Shown here piece after piece: positions 45,293 to 57,900 of a stretch of DNA of 64,000 nucleotides; the stretch's first letter is position 1, and every line of letters begins with the position of its first letter. The stretch spans positions 8,482,001 to 8,546,000 of the forward strand of contig NC_089739.1 of NCBI RefSeq assembly GCF_035083965.1. The letters run 5' to 3'. Source of the stretch: Branchiostoma lanceolatum. Lineage: Eukaryota > Chordata > Leptocardii > Amphioxiformes > Branchiostomatidae. A program made the translations under genes and the position numbers. The notes under the pieces are model-generated. The model was not told where the DNA came from and made no database searches. It was given only the letters and a program-made list of their open reading frames with translations.

Positions 45293-45506
45293 CTGAATTG
45301 TGATAAAAGATCACTGGATGGAATGTGGCTAATTTCTTCACGCAAAAAGAGCTGATAAATATTAATATAACTCTTCACCTGTTTTACCCAAAAGTTGGCT
45401 CTTGAAGTGGTTCATATATTTGTGACGTAACATTCAACAAACACTGGTCTGACCCTTCTCGAAGTTCCGGTAAGTGCTCAGAGTTCAAAATATCTCGCTG
45501 GAAACG

Positions 45507-47546
45507 ATGGCGTCCAATGCGATGAGCGAAATTACCGAGGAATTCCTCGTCTGCCAGGTCTGTTTGGAGGACTTCAAGCAGCCTAAGATGCTGCCGTGTC
45601 TTCACACCTTCTGCCAGCCGTGTTTAGAGAGGCTCCTGGCCACAGAGCCGGTAGGGAAACTAGACTGTCCGACATGCCGACAGGAAGTGCCCCTCCCCCA
45701 AAACGGCGCCCAGGGGCTGAAGTCTAACTACCTCGTTGGTAAACTACACAACATTTTACAAAAACAGCCGAAAGGGAAAGGGTTAACGTCACATCCACCA
45801 GAGAACGGGGTCACATGCACAGCTTGTGAGGCTGGTGACTCGGCTCAGTTCTACTGTGTGGAGTGTACCGACTACCTGTGTCAGAAGTGTAACGACGCGC
45901 ACAGCCGACTCAGAGCAACTCGATCCCACAACGTCAGAACAGTGGCGGAGCTGAAATTGGGAGGACTGCCAATCAAGCTTCAAGCAAGGAAGACTTCTAA
46001 ATGCGTGGCTCACAATGAACTGCACAAGTTCTACTGCGATACCTGTCACTGGGTCATCTGTTTACACTGTGTGGTAACGGCGCACAAAGATCACCAGTAT
46101 GTGGAAGTAGAGAAGGTAGCAGAGAGGGAGAGGGCAGAGCTGTCGAGAGTGCAAGCCGCAGCAGACCTGCACGAGAAGTGGATTGAAAAGCTACGGTCGG
46201 TGGAGGAAGAGTGGTCTTCACAGGTACAGCGTGCAGAAGAGCAGATAGAAGAACAGGAAAGGACCATTATTGAAACCGTCAAAAAGGTGAAAAATAACAG
46301 GATCAGCCAGCTTCATGCCATGCATGCTACTAGGAAGAAACAGACGGAAGCCGCCATTGAGGCAGCTGAGATGGACCTGGCCTCAGCCAAGAGCTGTATC
46401 CAGTTCACCGGCAACGTGTTGGACTACGGGAGCCCAGCGGAGTTCATGTCGGTGGCCGGCCGGACGGAGCAAAGTGCAGACAAGAAGATCGCAGAGAAGG
46501 CTGAAATGACCAAAGGTTTTATGAACTTAACCTTTGACTCTCAGGCTAGGGATGTTGAGGAGAAATTGTTAAAATTGATGGTAATAAAGCAACAAGCAGT
46601 ACCGATGCCAAATGCGCTAATGCTAGCTCGACCGAAAGTTGCAAGTGCCTACAGACAATTAAAAGCTATTGACAACCATGGCGGGAAGAGTGGACATGGC
46701 AGAGACAATCTGCAGCTGCAATCGCTTGTTGTCATCGCAGAGGGAGACATTGCAGTGGCTGACAACGGAAACCTGCAGTTTTTTGGCAGAGATGGCTCTT
46801 TCAAGATTGAGAGGAGGGTCAGGCTGGGTTGGAGGCCATGTTGTTTGGGCGTCTTGGCAACTGGTGAGCTGTTGGTGACAGGAGACGGACACAAGATTCA
46901 CGTACTGGACAAACAGGGGAGAGGACGTATCATCCAGGTGACAGGAGTTGCAGAGGAACTGCAACATATGACCACAGACGGCATTGCTGTTGACGGTATG
47001 GGGCGTATTGTCGTTAATATCGGGTACCAAGTCTTTGTGCTCAATTCAAATGGTGACACTTTGCTTAAGTTCGGTGAAAAAGGTAATGATTATGGTCGTC
47101 AGCAGGGTTTGAGGTTCCCCGTCCGCATTGCAGTCAACAGCAACAACCAAATCATCATCTGCAGCAGAAACAGCATGAAGATATTCGACCCCACCGGTCA
47201 TCACCTCTTCTCGGTCGGGGCACGTGGCTCGGGACCTGGTCAGCTGGACGACCCCCAAAGTGTCACAACGGACAATGATGACAACATCATCGTGGCCGAC
47301 ATGGGGGCTGGATCCCAGAACAGAGACAATCGTGCTTACCCTTTCAGTCCGGGCGGAACGTCTAGGGCTGGATCCCAGAGCAGTAACTGTCGTGTTTCCC
47401 TGTTCAGTCGGGACGGTACGTTTATCAGGGACGTGCTGACAAAGAAGGAACACGGACTAGAATCTCCAAGTGGCCTGGTACTGTCTCATGACGGACATCT
47501 AGTCGTTTCTGAAGGCAATTCTCTTAAGATTTTCGTCCCCAATTAA
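45507..47546 (+). CDS. TRIM-NHL protein, intronless (probable RING E3 ubiquitin ligase)
   Basis: Single-exon frame of 679 residues from the ATG at 45507, which has a good context (acgATGG); an upstream in-frame ATG at 45474 is possible but weaker. Residues about 16-57 form a C3HC4 RING (CQVC, C.HTFCQPC, CPTC). B-box 1 lies at about 104-145 (CTAC...CVEC...C.KC) and B-box 2 at about 165-205 (C..H...FYCDTC...C..C...H..H). A coiled coil spans about 210-330, and C-terminal NHL-type beta-propeller repeats about 390-679 (GL.FP..IAV...I.I.., G.LDDPQSVTTD.DDNIIVAD). No filamin domain is seen between coiled coil and NHL. An in-frame 60-nt duplication (47307-47366 and 47367-47426) adds 20 residues in one propeller loop. 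An intronless coding region suggests a retroposed member of an expanded family. The target is unknown. Confidence 0.9.
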   Translation: MASNAMSEITEEFLVCQVCLEDFKQPKMLPCLHTFCQPCLERLLATEPVGKLDCPTCRQEVPLPQNGAQGLKSNYLVGKLHNILQKQPKGKGLTSHPPENGVTCTACEAGDSAQFYCVECTDYLCQKCNDAHSRLRATRSHNVRTVAELKLGGLPIKLQARKTSKCVAHNELHKFYCDTCHWVICLHCVVTAHKDHQYVEVEKVAERERAELSRVQAAADLHEKWIEKLRSVEEEWSSQVQRAEEQIEEQERTIIETVKKVKNNRISQLHAMHATRKKQTEAAIEAAEMDLASAKSCIQFTGNVLDYGSPAEFMSVAGRTEQSADKKIAEKAEMTKGFMNLTFDSQARDVEEKLLKLMVIKQQAVPMPNALMLARPKVASAYRQLKAIDNHGGKSGHGRDNLQLQSLVVIAEGDIAVADNGNLQFFGRDGSFKIERRVRLGWRPCCLGVLATGELLVTGDGHKIHVLDKQGRGRIIQVTGVAEELQHMTTDGIAVDGMGRIVVNIGYQVFVLNSNGDTLLKFGEKGNDYGRQQGLRFPVRIAVNSNNQIIICSRNSMKIFDPTGHHLFSVGARGSGPGQLDDPQSVTTDNDDNIIVADMGAGSQNRDNRAYPFSPGGTSRAGSQSSNCRVSLFSRDGTFIRDVLTKKEHGLESPSGLVLSHDGHLVVSEGNSLKIFVPN

Positions 47547-48400
47547 GAATGGCAGCAAAGTCTCAAATTCTTCGAGTGGTATATAACAACTTATGGACTG
47601 TTGTAGGTTTATCCTTTGTTCAAAAGAAAAGAAAGGATGAAAAGAGGAATATGATGATCCTTAGTTCTAGAAGCTGTAAACAGATGTTAACACCTTGTCA
47701 TGCAAGACATATAAGGTTGCCTTCTAGTTTACATAACACACATGTGAAACTTCATCACTAAAAATGTAGAGTCATCTGACAATGTACAAAATGTACATAC
47801 AAGTACAAGCCTTGGACTTAATGTTGATAAGGAAAGTCACAGAGTGATTCTCTGACCTCAATATACTGGACAAAATAATGAAATCATTCAGAGAGGTTAC
47901 CTAGATGAGGTAAGATTGGACAGTACATGTATGTATTCAATTCAGGAATTACAGTTCATCTGATTGGTCTCTTGAATTTGTCCACTTGGTACAATGACAG
48001 AGGGTATTTGCTAATGAAAACCTGAAACTTTTGATCAAACATGAATACGGAATATAAAAAAAAGTCCTAGTAAGAAATGTTGGAAGATGTCTTCTCAAGC
48101 TCTTTTAACAAACCAAAGACAATAGAATTCAAGTTCAACAAGAAGCTGCCTTCAAACTGTAATGTCTACAACATGAATACTGTAAACCAGCATCTACATG
48201 TATTGACCAGTCTTTTACTGTAAATTTGCGCATTTGGCGTGTACTTTAATCCTTGGTACAATGGGAAAGGAAGATTTTGTGGTGTTTTAAATTCGCAGTA
48301 GAAACAATTCTATACTAGAAATACAAAACATAGTCATGGCGTCATGATTCCACAATAAGACGTCACCACGAAAATAAAACCACTGCGAAAATGTCAAGAT
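47547..48400. other. Spacer between TRIM gene and SMCHD1
   Basis: Presumed TRIM 3' UTR followed by spacer. A decayed MITE resembling 13369-13573 may lie at 48220-48395 (ttactgtaaatttgcgcat ... aaataaaaccactgcgaaa). Confidence 0.4.
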
Positions 48401-48401
48401 T

Positions 48402-48407
48402 TTTAAT
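48402..48407 (-). terminator. Candidate polyadenylation signal ATTAAA (SMCHD1)
   Basis: tttaat on the + strand, about 265 bases after the SMCHD1 stop. A weaker hexamer with no other support. Confidence 0.3.
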
Positions 48408-48522
48408 ATCTAACACACAAATTCTTGCCTGTTCTGCTTTTTGCAGAGTTTTCCTAAAAAAAGGTGAATACTGGAAAACAACAGTTTCCTTATGCAAACA
48501 GTCATTTTCAACTGTAAAAAGG

Positions 48523-48682
48523 ATTTGGTGTGTAACTGAAATGTAGTTGTACCAAAACATCCCAAAGTATTATCTTCCCTGGTCCAATTTCTTCTGCAAA
48601 TTGTGGCACATTTGGTACTAAAATGATTTGATGTGTGACTGAAATGTAGTACCACAACTTCCCAATGTATTATCTTCGTTGC
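48523..48682 (-). repeat. Duplication around the SMCHD1 stop codon
   Basis: About 60 bases containing gtattatcttc...g, the complement of the last codons and start of the 3' UTR (48622-48682), recur at 48523-48585 within the 3' UTR. Confidence 0.55.
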
Positions 48683-51600
48683 TTTTTGATGACTGGAATA
48701 TCTGCGGCACTGGCGGCCATTGCGGCCCTTCTCGCAGAAGTTCTTGTAGGCGTGTCGGACCCTGAGCTCGACCCATAACCGTTCACGGTGGAAGGAGAGT
48801 CACGATTGTTTGAGCGTAGTCGCTTTGGTGGCGACTCGTTCTCGTACGGTGGCGGCGGCTGACTGCGTACATTGTTGGGGGTTCTGGTCCTTCTTTCGGT
48901 GGAGGTTGGCGGACTGCCAAAATTTGTGGGTTTCAGTCCTGTGGAAAAAACGAGAAAAAATTAGTTTCCGATTATGGTCCTGGGAAAATTATGGTAGGTA
49001 GAAAGGAATTCTCTTTAAGATTTGGCCATCAACATAACAGGGTGTCAACATAAAGGGGACCAAGGTTTAGTGACTTTTTCTATTGTAACAGAAATGAGAA
49101 CATTCTATGTTTACATCATTCATATGTCAAATCAGACTTTTAGACCCATTGCCGACCCAAAACAGGGACAGGTTTTTGCTAGGGTTAGTCGTGTAACCGG
49201 AAACACAATGGTTTTTGTAGGCCTTACCCAGTCTTTTCTCGATGTCCCTGAACTGTTCCTGGGCTCTCTAGGATTTAAGCATGATGGAACAAAACAAAAA
49301 GGGGCAGGATACGGCTGTGTGGCGTTTATATATCGGTTGCAGCCAGATATGCAAAGACTATGTGTAACAGACCGTTTGGTGTAATATAACGAGCTGCTGC
49401 CACGCCGCGTGCCTGCGAAGCTGGTGTATTACGCCTAATGGCAGTTGTACCGGCTATACAGATACAGATAATTACAGCTACAGAGCAAACTGCACCTCAT
49501 CATCATCACTAGCATCATCATCACTAGCATGACCATCATTATCCTCATATCTATGTAATAGCACATATAATCTACCCAGTCTTTTCTCAATGTCCCTGAA
49601 CTGTTCCTGGGCCTCCTGTAGCTCCCGTCTCTGCTGCTGTTTCTCCGGAAGCTCCTCTGCCTCCAGCTGGAAGTTCAGATCATCTTCCGCATTTATTCTC
49701 TTGATCATGGCTTCTCTGTACTTCTCTAGTGTGTCTACAGATGAAAAAAAAAACACCCAAAATTAATGAAGCTCTATCAATATCTGATTCATTTATCATT
49801 AAAGATTCTTCTTCTACTTTATTCGCATGTAATTCCTTTTAAAATAATTGTCACAAGAAACTACAGTTCCCTTTATAAAATCTATCTGTAATGTATTTGG
49901 CAAGACAAGCTTTCAATATCCAATACCTCTTTCAATACCTCTTAAAATTCTTAATTGCTCTGATATGTCTTATATACTATTCACTGTACATACAATTAAA
50001 CAAATTGGGATCATCAATTAATTTAGACACAACAATCATGTCATGAAGGTTACATGTAGGTAAGACTATAATGTAATCATAAATTGAGGCATGCCAACAT
50101 GATTACACAAAATGCTGACATCACGAGCATTATGCACAAAAAATTCTGACATCATACCTATCTGTGTACACAAGGCATGATATGCCAGGGGGAGGGGGGT
50201 ACCAAAATGTCTCCCTTCATTTTAGTCTATCACTTGTTGACAAGCAATATCAACAAAAATAATGACATCACAAACATCTATGCACAAAAAATGCTGACAT
50301 CATACCTATCTGTGTACACAAGGCGTGATATGTTGAGGGGAGGGGGGCACCAAAGATGGCTCCCTTCATTTTAGACTATCATTTGCTTACTAGTAAATCA
50401 ACAAAAATGATGACAACACAACACATGTGAACAAACAATGCTGACATCATACCTATCTGTGTACACAAGGCGTGATATGCCAAGGGGAGGGGGGCACCAA
50501 AAATGGCTCCCTTCATCTTTTCCACAGGAATGGCCTTGTTCTGCACTCCCCCAAACTTCCCGTTACTCCTGATCCTGTCTCCTGATCTGGTCAGGAGGGT
50601 TGGACAGTGGGTGATCTTTACTACCTGCAACATGCGAGGGAAAAGGAAACTTAAGAACATGTGCTACGGTTCCTTAGCTATCTCTTCGAAGCAAGAGAAA
50701 GTTTTTGGTGCTTACAAACAAATTTTACAATGAAGAACAGATGAGGAACTTTAGTTTTTAAGATTCTTAAAAGATTGTTAAGTAAGAAATGTAGGGAATA
50801 GTTATTCAACAACCACAAGTACATGAAAACTGGACTCATGGCTGAAGGACAAGAACATGCATGGAGGGATTTCTTCAATACACAAGGCACATTCAATATT
50901 CTACATCAATATTAAAGTCCTTTGATTTTTGAGTCATAGGAAATGAAAATCACCTCTTGTCTGTAGGCATTGGCATCATCTAGTGTGTCCAGAATAACTG
51001 TTTCTCCTAGCAGCATACCAAACACTGGAAGACAGAAAAGGCAGTGTTAACACAGTCAAGCTATACATGCATACCGGTAGTATGTCACTGTCAGTCACCA
51101 AAGCTGAGATGCTTTTGTACTATAGTTTGATGAAGTTTCCATCTATTTGTCATAGCATGTACACATGTACCAGATAACATTTAATACTTTGCCTAAAACA
51201 GACCAAAAGTACAAAATGGCAAGATAACTCTCAGGCATGAACTTAATCCATGAAGATTTTGTACTGATTTATTTTGTTGAAAGCTTGGTGATTTAGTGTT
51301 CATTGGTATTGTTGTCTGACACTGTATCACTTCTGTAAGAAAACATATACCTACAAAATCACCACTGCTACCACAAACTACTCTAAGAAGGATAAAAAAT
51401 TGACAAAAGTTTATCCAAGTCCTAACCATACCCAGTTTGCAGTTGTCGGGGTCCTGCGGGAAGATGAGCATGTCTCGTGCATAGACTGGGTTTCCTTTTG
51501 TCACAAAGTTGGACCTGTTTCCTCTCAGGTGGGGGAGTGGTCTGCAACACACAAGTCTCAAGTTTACAATTTCTTAGAAGATAATTGGTTTAACTGTTCT

Positions 51601-54582
51601 CTACATTCCCTACTATCAAACTTCAAAGTTAAAAACTTCACTGGTAAATTACCAACATATAAAAATGCAGTCAAACCTGTACAAGGGACCACCTCTACAT
51701 AAGGACAACCTGGCCATTGTGGCCACCTCTTAGTGGCCCTTAAGATTATTTTCCCATTGACACAAGCTTTAGGAATCCTGTTTTCAACAATTTCTTAATT
51801 CTAGTGGTCACTATACACAGGTTTTCCTTCCAATGTATGATACTCCAAAGTCTTAACACCCCTTCAACTTCATGTTGTTGCATCTACCTTTCATACTTCT
51901 AACTTAAACCTAGACCACACCATTACATCTAGAGGGGTGACCAACCTGTTCCAGTCTGGGAGGTTTCGTCTGTAGATGGAGTCTAGCGGCAGGACTTGCT
52001 GACGACCATGCGACCCCGTGTAAACCTGCTTGGCCTTGGCGGTGGTTACCGTGACGACACAGTCCATGTCGCTAGCCATGTGCCAGGATAACACGCGCGC
52101 GATGTCGTCATCTTCAACCAGAGCAAGGTGGCCGATCTGTAGAGATCACATAGTTTACTAGAAATAAAATCATCTTAAAGGCCTATATCTAATAAAATGA
52201 AAAAGAAAAGCCTACTCTACCTGTGTGCCTAACTTCAGGTTATTTAGCCCCAAAATGACAGAGATGAATCAATTTGAACATTTTACAAGAGAAGAAGAAA
52301 AAAACATAAGGAAAAACAATATATTTGTTTGTCATCTTCTACCAGGGCAAGGTGGCTGATCTGAGGTGGGGAGGGTGAAGTTAATACATCCAGAAAGTCT
52401 TTTGTTTGTTTGTTTTGCATAAATGGTAAACAGCCTTTAGGCATAACACACCAGATTTGTACAGTAGGTACAAGCTACGTTAGACCAGACCGTGAGGTTT
52501 GATCCACTCACACCAGGATAGACCCCTCCTCTTTCTGATAAGCACGGTGGGATTTTTAATGTGCTCGAGGAGTGGCTGTCCTCAAACACAGGACCTCTGC
52601 CTTGGCGTCTGAGAGTACATGTACATCTTGATCTTCTACGGAAGGACTTCTGCCACCACAAAAATGGAATTGTAAGAAATATTTCTCTCACCTTCCCCAT
52701 GATTTCCTGGTCCCCTTTTGGTGCAGGGTTGAGTCCACACTGTCTGCGGGGGCTGTTCAGGGTCTCGTCTCTCTCCTGCATCCGGATACCCAGCAGTTCA
52801 TCTACCTTCTCGATCTGTCAACAAAGAAACAGAGAAAACCTCTTTTCATTAAAATCACAGTAAATAACAGATTGGTGGAGGATCATAAATGATGGAAACC
52901 TTGTGTAGAACATCATACTGCCCAAACGGCTGACTAGCCATGGGACTGATGATGTGAGTGTGAAATATCAGACCATCATTTCAGAAAAAGTAGTGTGAGG
53001 AACAAGTTGATAGGCCAGTTTTGCAAGAAAAAAACACACATAAATTACTACAAAAAAGTACTACTAGTGACCTTTGAAGGGATATCACAGCGGCAGAATC
53101 TAGGCTTAAGGTTTGTACAAAATTTAAAATCCCGCCCCCCCCCAAACAAATTATCATAAACATATAATCTTGCGTAAAGTTGACTTACAGACTCCAAACA
53201 GGACGCCGGTACTGCCTGGTTCCTCAGCTCCATTCTAAGCGACTGTTCAGACTGCTTGGCCTCATGGACAGATACTGTGGATAGAAACAAACAGAAAAAA
53301 GCTCATTATTATGTATATCTGCCCTTTGGTATGACACACCATCTTTACAGGCTTGCGATGGCAGCTTATCATATCACACTGTACGACAACATGGTGAAAA
53401 ATCACACAACACTGGCATTTGTGGAAGGTACATGTATTATGAATGATTGAGTCTTGTTATTCACTTGGATGTATTTCAATATTTGAATAAAACATGCCAC
53501 AAAAACTGTTTTCGAGAGTAACAATCTATGCCTTTTATTCTGTATCTGTATAGCCGATATAACCGCCCTACGATGTAACACACCAGCTTCACATGTATAC
53601 GGCAGCAGCTTGTTACATTACACTGAATGACCTATCACTCCTAAGCTTTGCATGCATCATTAATGGTATAAAGTTCCTTACTTTTCATCTCACTGATGAG
53701 CTGCTGTGTGGTGTCGAAGAGTTGTTTGTAGGTGCGGATGGTCTGCAGCAGGGCGTCTTTCTCACGGGTCAGGTTTGCCATCTCTTCCTGCTTACGTACA
53801 TCTGTGTGGGGGGAAACAAAATAAAATTAAGTTCAGATTCAAAACTTACTAAAACGAAGTGTGTGGCCACTATCAGAAATGATTTTGAACATTAAAGGAG
53901 CAGGTTAACCAACCAGCTCCAAGGACAGACACTAGTGTTAACCAATCAGTACCAGAGACAGACACTAGCGTTGACCAATCAGCACTAAGGACAGTGAAAA
54001 GTACTGCAGACTAACTTCTTGCTGATTACCTCAAACTGTTTTTAGTATGACATTTGATCAAAATCCACCTTGCAAATATATCATGTACTTGTACTTGTTT
54101 TGCATGTACATTCAATACTATCAATCACATTCAAAATATTACTGGTTCTGTCTCTAGTTTTTCCTGTTATTTTCAGAACTGGGAAGACTTAAAAATCAAT
54201 TGCAGGAGAGATGTCGAGCCTTCCTGACATATTCAAATGCAACAGCCCTACTAGATACCGAGGTAACCTACTGTTATAGAACATGAAGGAGAGGTTGAAG
54301 GCAGGAATGGGGTTGGTTCTGGACAGCTGGAGGCTCTTGGGGCGGCACTGCAGGAAGTACTGCTGCCCATCTCTGCCTGGGGAGTTCTGCTGCATCGTCA
54401 CATTCTGCAATAAACAAAAGAACACTTTTTCTAGCAAATACAGCATGTTTCAGTAAGCACTGAAGCAGGGAGAGAAAGAGAATCCATAAGTGTCCAGAGT
54501 ATTCGATCAGCACAAAGGACAATGTATTTGAACAAGTGAACAAAAAAGTGCTCAGTCTGAGACAAAAAGAGAGAGAGATAGA

Positions 54583-54656
<74 letters not shown>

Positions 54657-54893
54657 AAGAGAGAATCCAGTAGTGTCCAGGAGTATTCGATCAGTACCAA
54701 GGGCAGTGTATATGAACAAGTGAACAAAATAGTGCTCAGTCTCAGGCAAAAAGAAAGTGAGAGAAAGAGAGAGGGAAAGAGACCAACTTGTGTCCGGGAG
54801 TGTTCAATCAGCACCAAGGACAGTATATATGAACTAGTGAACAAGATAGTGCTTAGTCTACTCTCAGTGCACAGAGAGAGAGAGACAGAGAGG

Positions 54894-54925
<32 letters not shown>

Positions 54926-57900
54926 AAGGAAGAGGAGGGAGAGAGAAAGAGAGAAAGGAAGAGGAGGGAGAGAAAGAGTTACCTGTACAAGTGCGACACC
55001 CCTGACCAGCTCCACAGTCATCTCCTTGGTCCCCCCCACCATCTGTGGAACCTCCTCCTCCTGTGTTTTCTCTCCAGTCACCTTCACTACTACTTCTCCA
55101 TTCACATGTTCACCTGCAGGGTTATCATATTGGTCCTGCAGAGAAAAACAACAAACAAAGAAACAAATGTAAAAGAGGCCAGCTTTGGGTTTAAAAAGCA
55201 ATGCTGCTTAAAAGCATATATTGTAGAATTTTGGCACCGCAACTGCAAGTAACTTTAATTCATAAATCTCAATGTTTTTGGGCACTTGGTTAACTTAATA
55301 TATTTTTAACATATTTGCATCATTTTTCACATTTCCAGCATTGGTTAATGATGTGAAAGCAAGCCATGGGAAGTTACACCAATCAGCACCAAGGACAGAC
55401 ACTACAGTTAACCAATCGGTAGCAACAACCGGCACTGGTATTAACCAATCAGCACCAAGGACAGGCACTGGTGTTAACCAATCAGCACCAAGGACAGCTA
55501 CTGGTAAATAAACTATTTAGCACCAAGAACAGACACTAGTGTTAACCAATCACCCACAATTACAAGACACTGCTCTTTACCAATCAGCACCAAGGACAGT
55601 GAAAACAATTTACCAAAAACACAATCCCCCAATAATAAGAAGGTGATAAAAAACACAGACAAATGTCTACTTATAGAAACCTGTCATTAGACACCATCCC
55701 ACCTTTAGGATGAGTTTGAGCTGCCTGACGAGAGTCCTGCTGGCTGACCGTGCTGTGTTGGACACAGTAGGGGTGCCTGGAGCCGCCTCAGGGGCCAGCT
55801 TTACTGGAGCACCCGGCTGGACATTGATGGCAATCTGGGGGGAAAAAGAAGAGTTTTATAGAGGCAACTACAGTGATACAAGGAGCACTGAAGATCATTA
55901 AGTGTTAGAAAGTCCACCAAAGACTGTGCAAGTATATAGCCTCATCACTTACTACATACATTGTAGTCTCTTGTTGGGTCTATTGTCTTTTACAATTGTT
56001 GAGCAATAAAGCTATTTTATCATATCCACATAGGATCTAAAGTGCATACGTAACTGAACATTTGGTAATTTGTAATTCATTCACCAACCATTTGAACTTA
56101 AAAGGCTGTTCCTGTGATTTTGAATGGCCTGAAATTTCTATTTTGTGCCTTTTCAGTCACGATGTCTGTATCATATGTCTATGGCCACTATGCAAATGAT
56201 TTGAAAAGTACTGAATCATCATCAAAGTATTTGAGACATAAAAATGCATTCGAGTGCAGAGTTACTGAACATTTACATATTTGAATACCATATCAAGGAC
56301 TTACTAGGTTGCTGTATATAATGTCCTGTCTGGACACGTTGTACTGGAACATTATGTTGTGGATACCAGACTTTTCTGGTACTCTCCTATCCCTGCAAAC
56401 ACACGAGAAGAAGTATGGTTAAAGTTACAAAATGGTCCCCAATAGTGTTGATACAGATTACAACTTACAATACATTGGACATTGAAGCAAATTTTACTAC
56501 AAAACAAAACAGTGGTTTCTGTTAATTCAGAGAGACACTATTGAAATAAATCTAGTGAGCAATATGTTGGATATTGAAGCAAAGATTTTCCACAAAACAC
56601 CAATAATGTAGTTCTTGTCTGTCTAGTTTTGAAGTTAGAATTCTAAAAGTGAAGACATCAGAGGACAAACCTGAAGTAAAAGTGCCCTTTCTTGTCTGAT
56701 TCTTTTATAGGATCGGGATCAAACACAAAGGCCTGGAAAAAATGCAATTCAGATAACATTAAACATAGTAAACAGTCAGTGGAAAGCAATCAGTCTTGTA
56801 GCTTGTAATGAACGTAACATGCTTTTTTTGTTCATTATATTCCCTCTACATTTGATAATTTCTAATCTAAAAAATAAACAAAAACAATTAAATGACAATT
56901 ATGAGTACATTTACAAACATAACGAAACAAACATATGTCACAAACAAACAGAATGCTACCTACACATAAGTTAAGGTGATACGTCCTGGTAGAACATTAC
57001 ATAATACAAAATAAATCAAGCAACTGGATAAATTCTCTAAAAAGTTAGATGTTTTAGATAGCATCCGCTTTCACTAGTAACTGAAATAGTGAATGCTATC
57101 TGAAACTCATAAGAGCATTTATTCAGTTGCTCGATTTATGTTATATTGTGTAATGTTACCTCTAACTATCTACCTACCACAGGAGGCGGTCTCTTCAGCA
57201 GTTGTGGGCCGTCCTGTTTCCACACTTTCATCCTCACATTACTGATGGGCACTTCTGTTATCACACTGTCGTCTTCTGCACAGATGCTCACTACAAACTC
57301 TGTAAGAACAGATAAACACACATTACTGATGGGCACTTCTGTTATCACACTGTCGTCTTCTGCACAGATGCTCACTACAAACTCTGTAAGAACAGATAAA
57401 CACACATTATTGATGGGCACTTCTGTTATCACACTGTCGTCTTCTGCACAGATGCTCACTACAAACTCTGTAAGAACAGATGAACACACATTATTGATGG
57501 GCACTTCTGTTATCACACTGTCGTCTTCTGCACAGATACTCACTACAAACTCTGTAAGAACAGATAAACACACATTACTGATGGGGACTTCTGTTATCAC
57601 ACTGTCGTCCTCTGCACAGATGCTCACTACAAACTCTGTAAGAACAGATAAACACACATTACTGATGGGCACTTCTGTTATCACACTGTCGTCTTCTGCA
57701 CAGATACTCACTACAAACTCTGTAAGAACAGGTAAACACACATTACTGATGGGGACTTCTGTTATCACACTGTCGTCCTCTGCACAGATGCTCACTACAA
57801 ACTCTGTAAGAACAGGTAAACACACATTACTGATGGGGACTTCTGTTATCACACTGTCGTCCTCTGCACAGATGCTCACTACAAACTCTGTAAGAACAGA

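Noticed and set aside
47046-47453. 135-codon minus-strand ORF
   Set aside because: Antisense shadow of the TRIM-NHL coding region.
54431-55201. 256-codon minus-strand ORF
   Set aside because: Only its first part (55135-54983) is a real SMCHD1 exon; the remainder is read-through into GA repeats.
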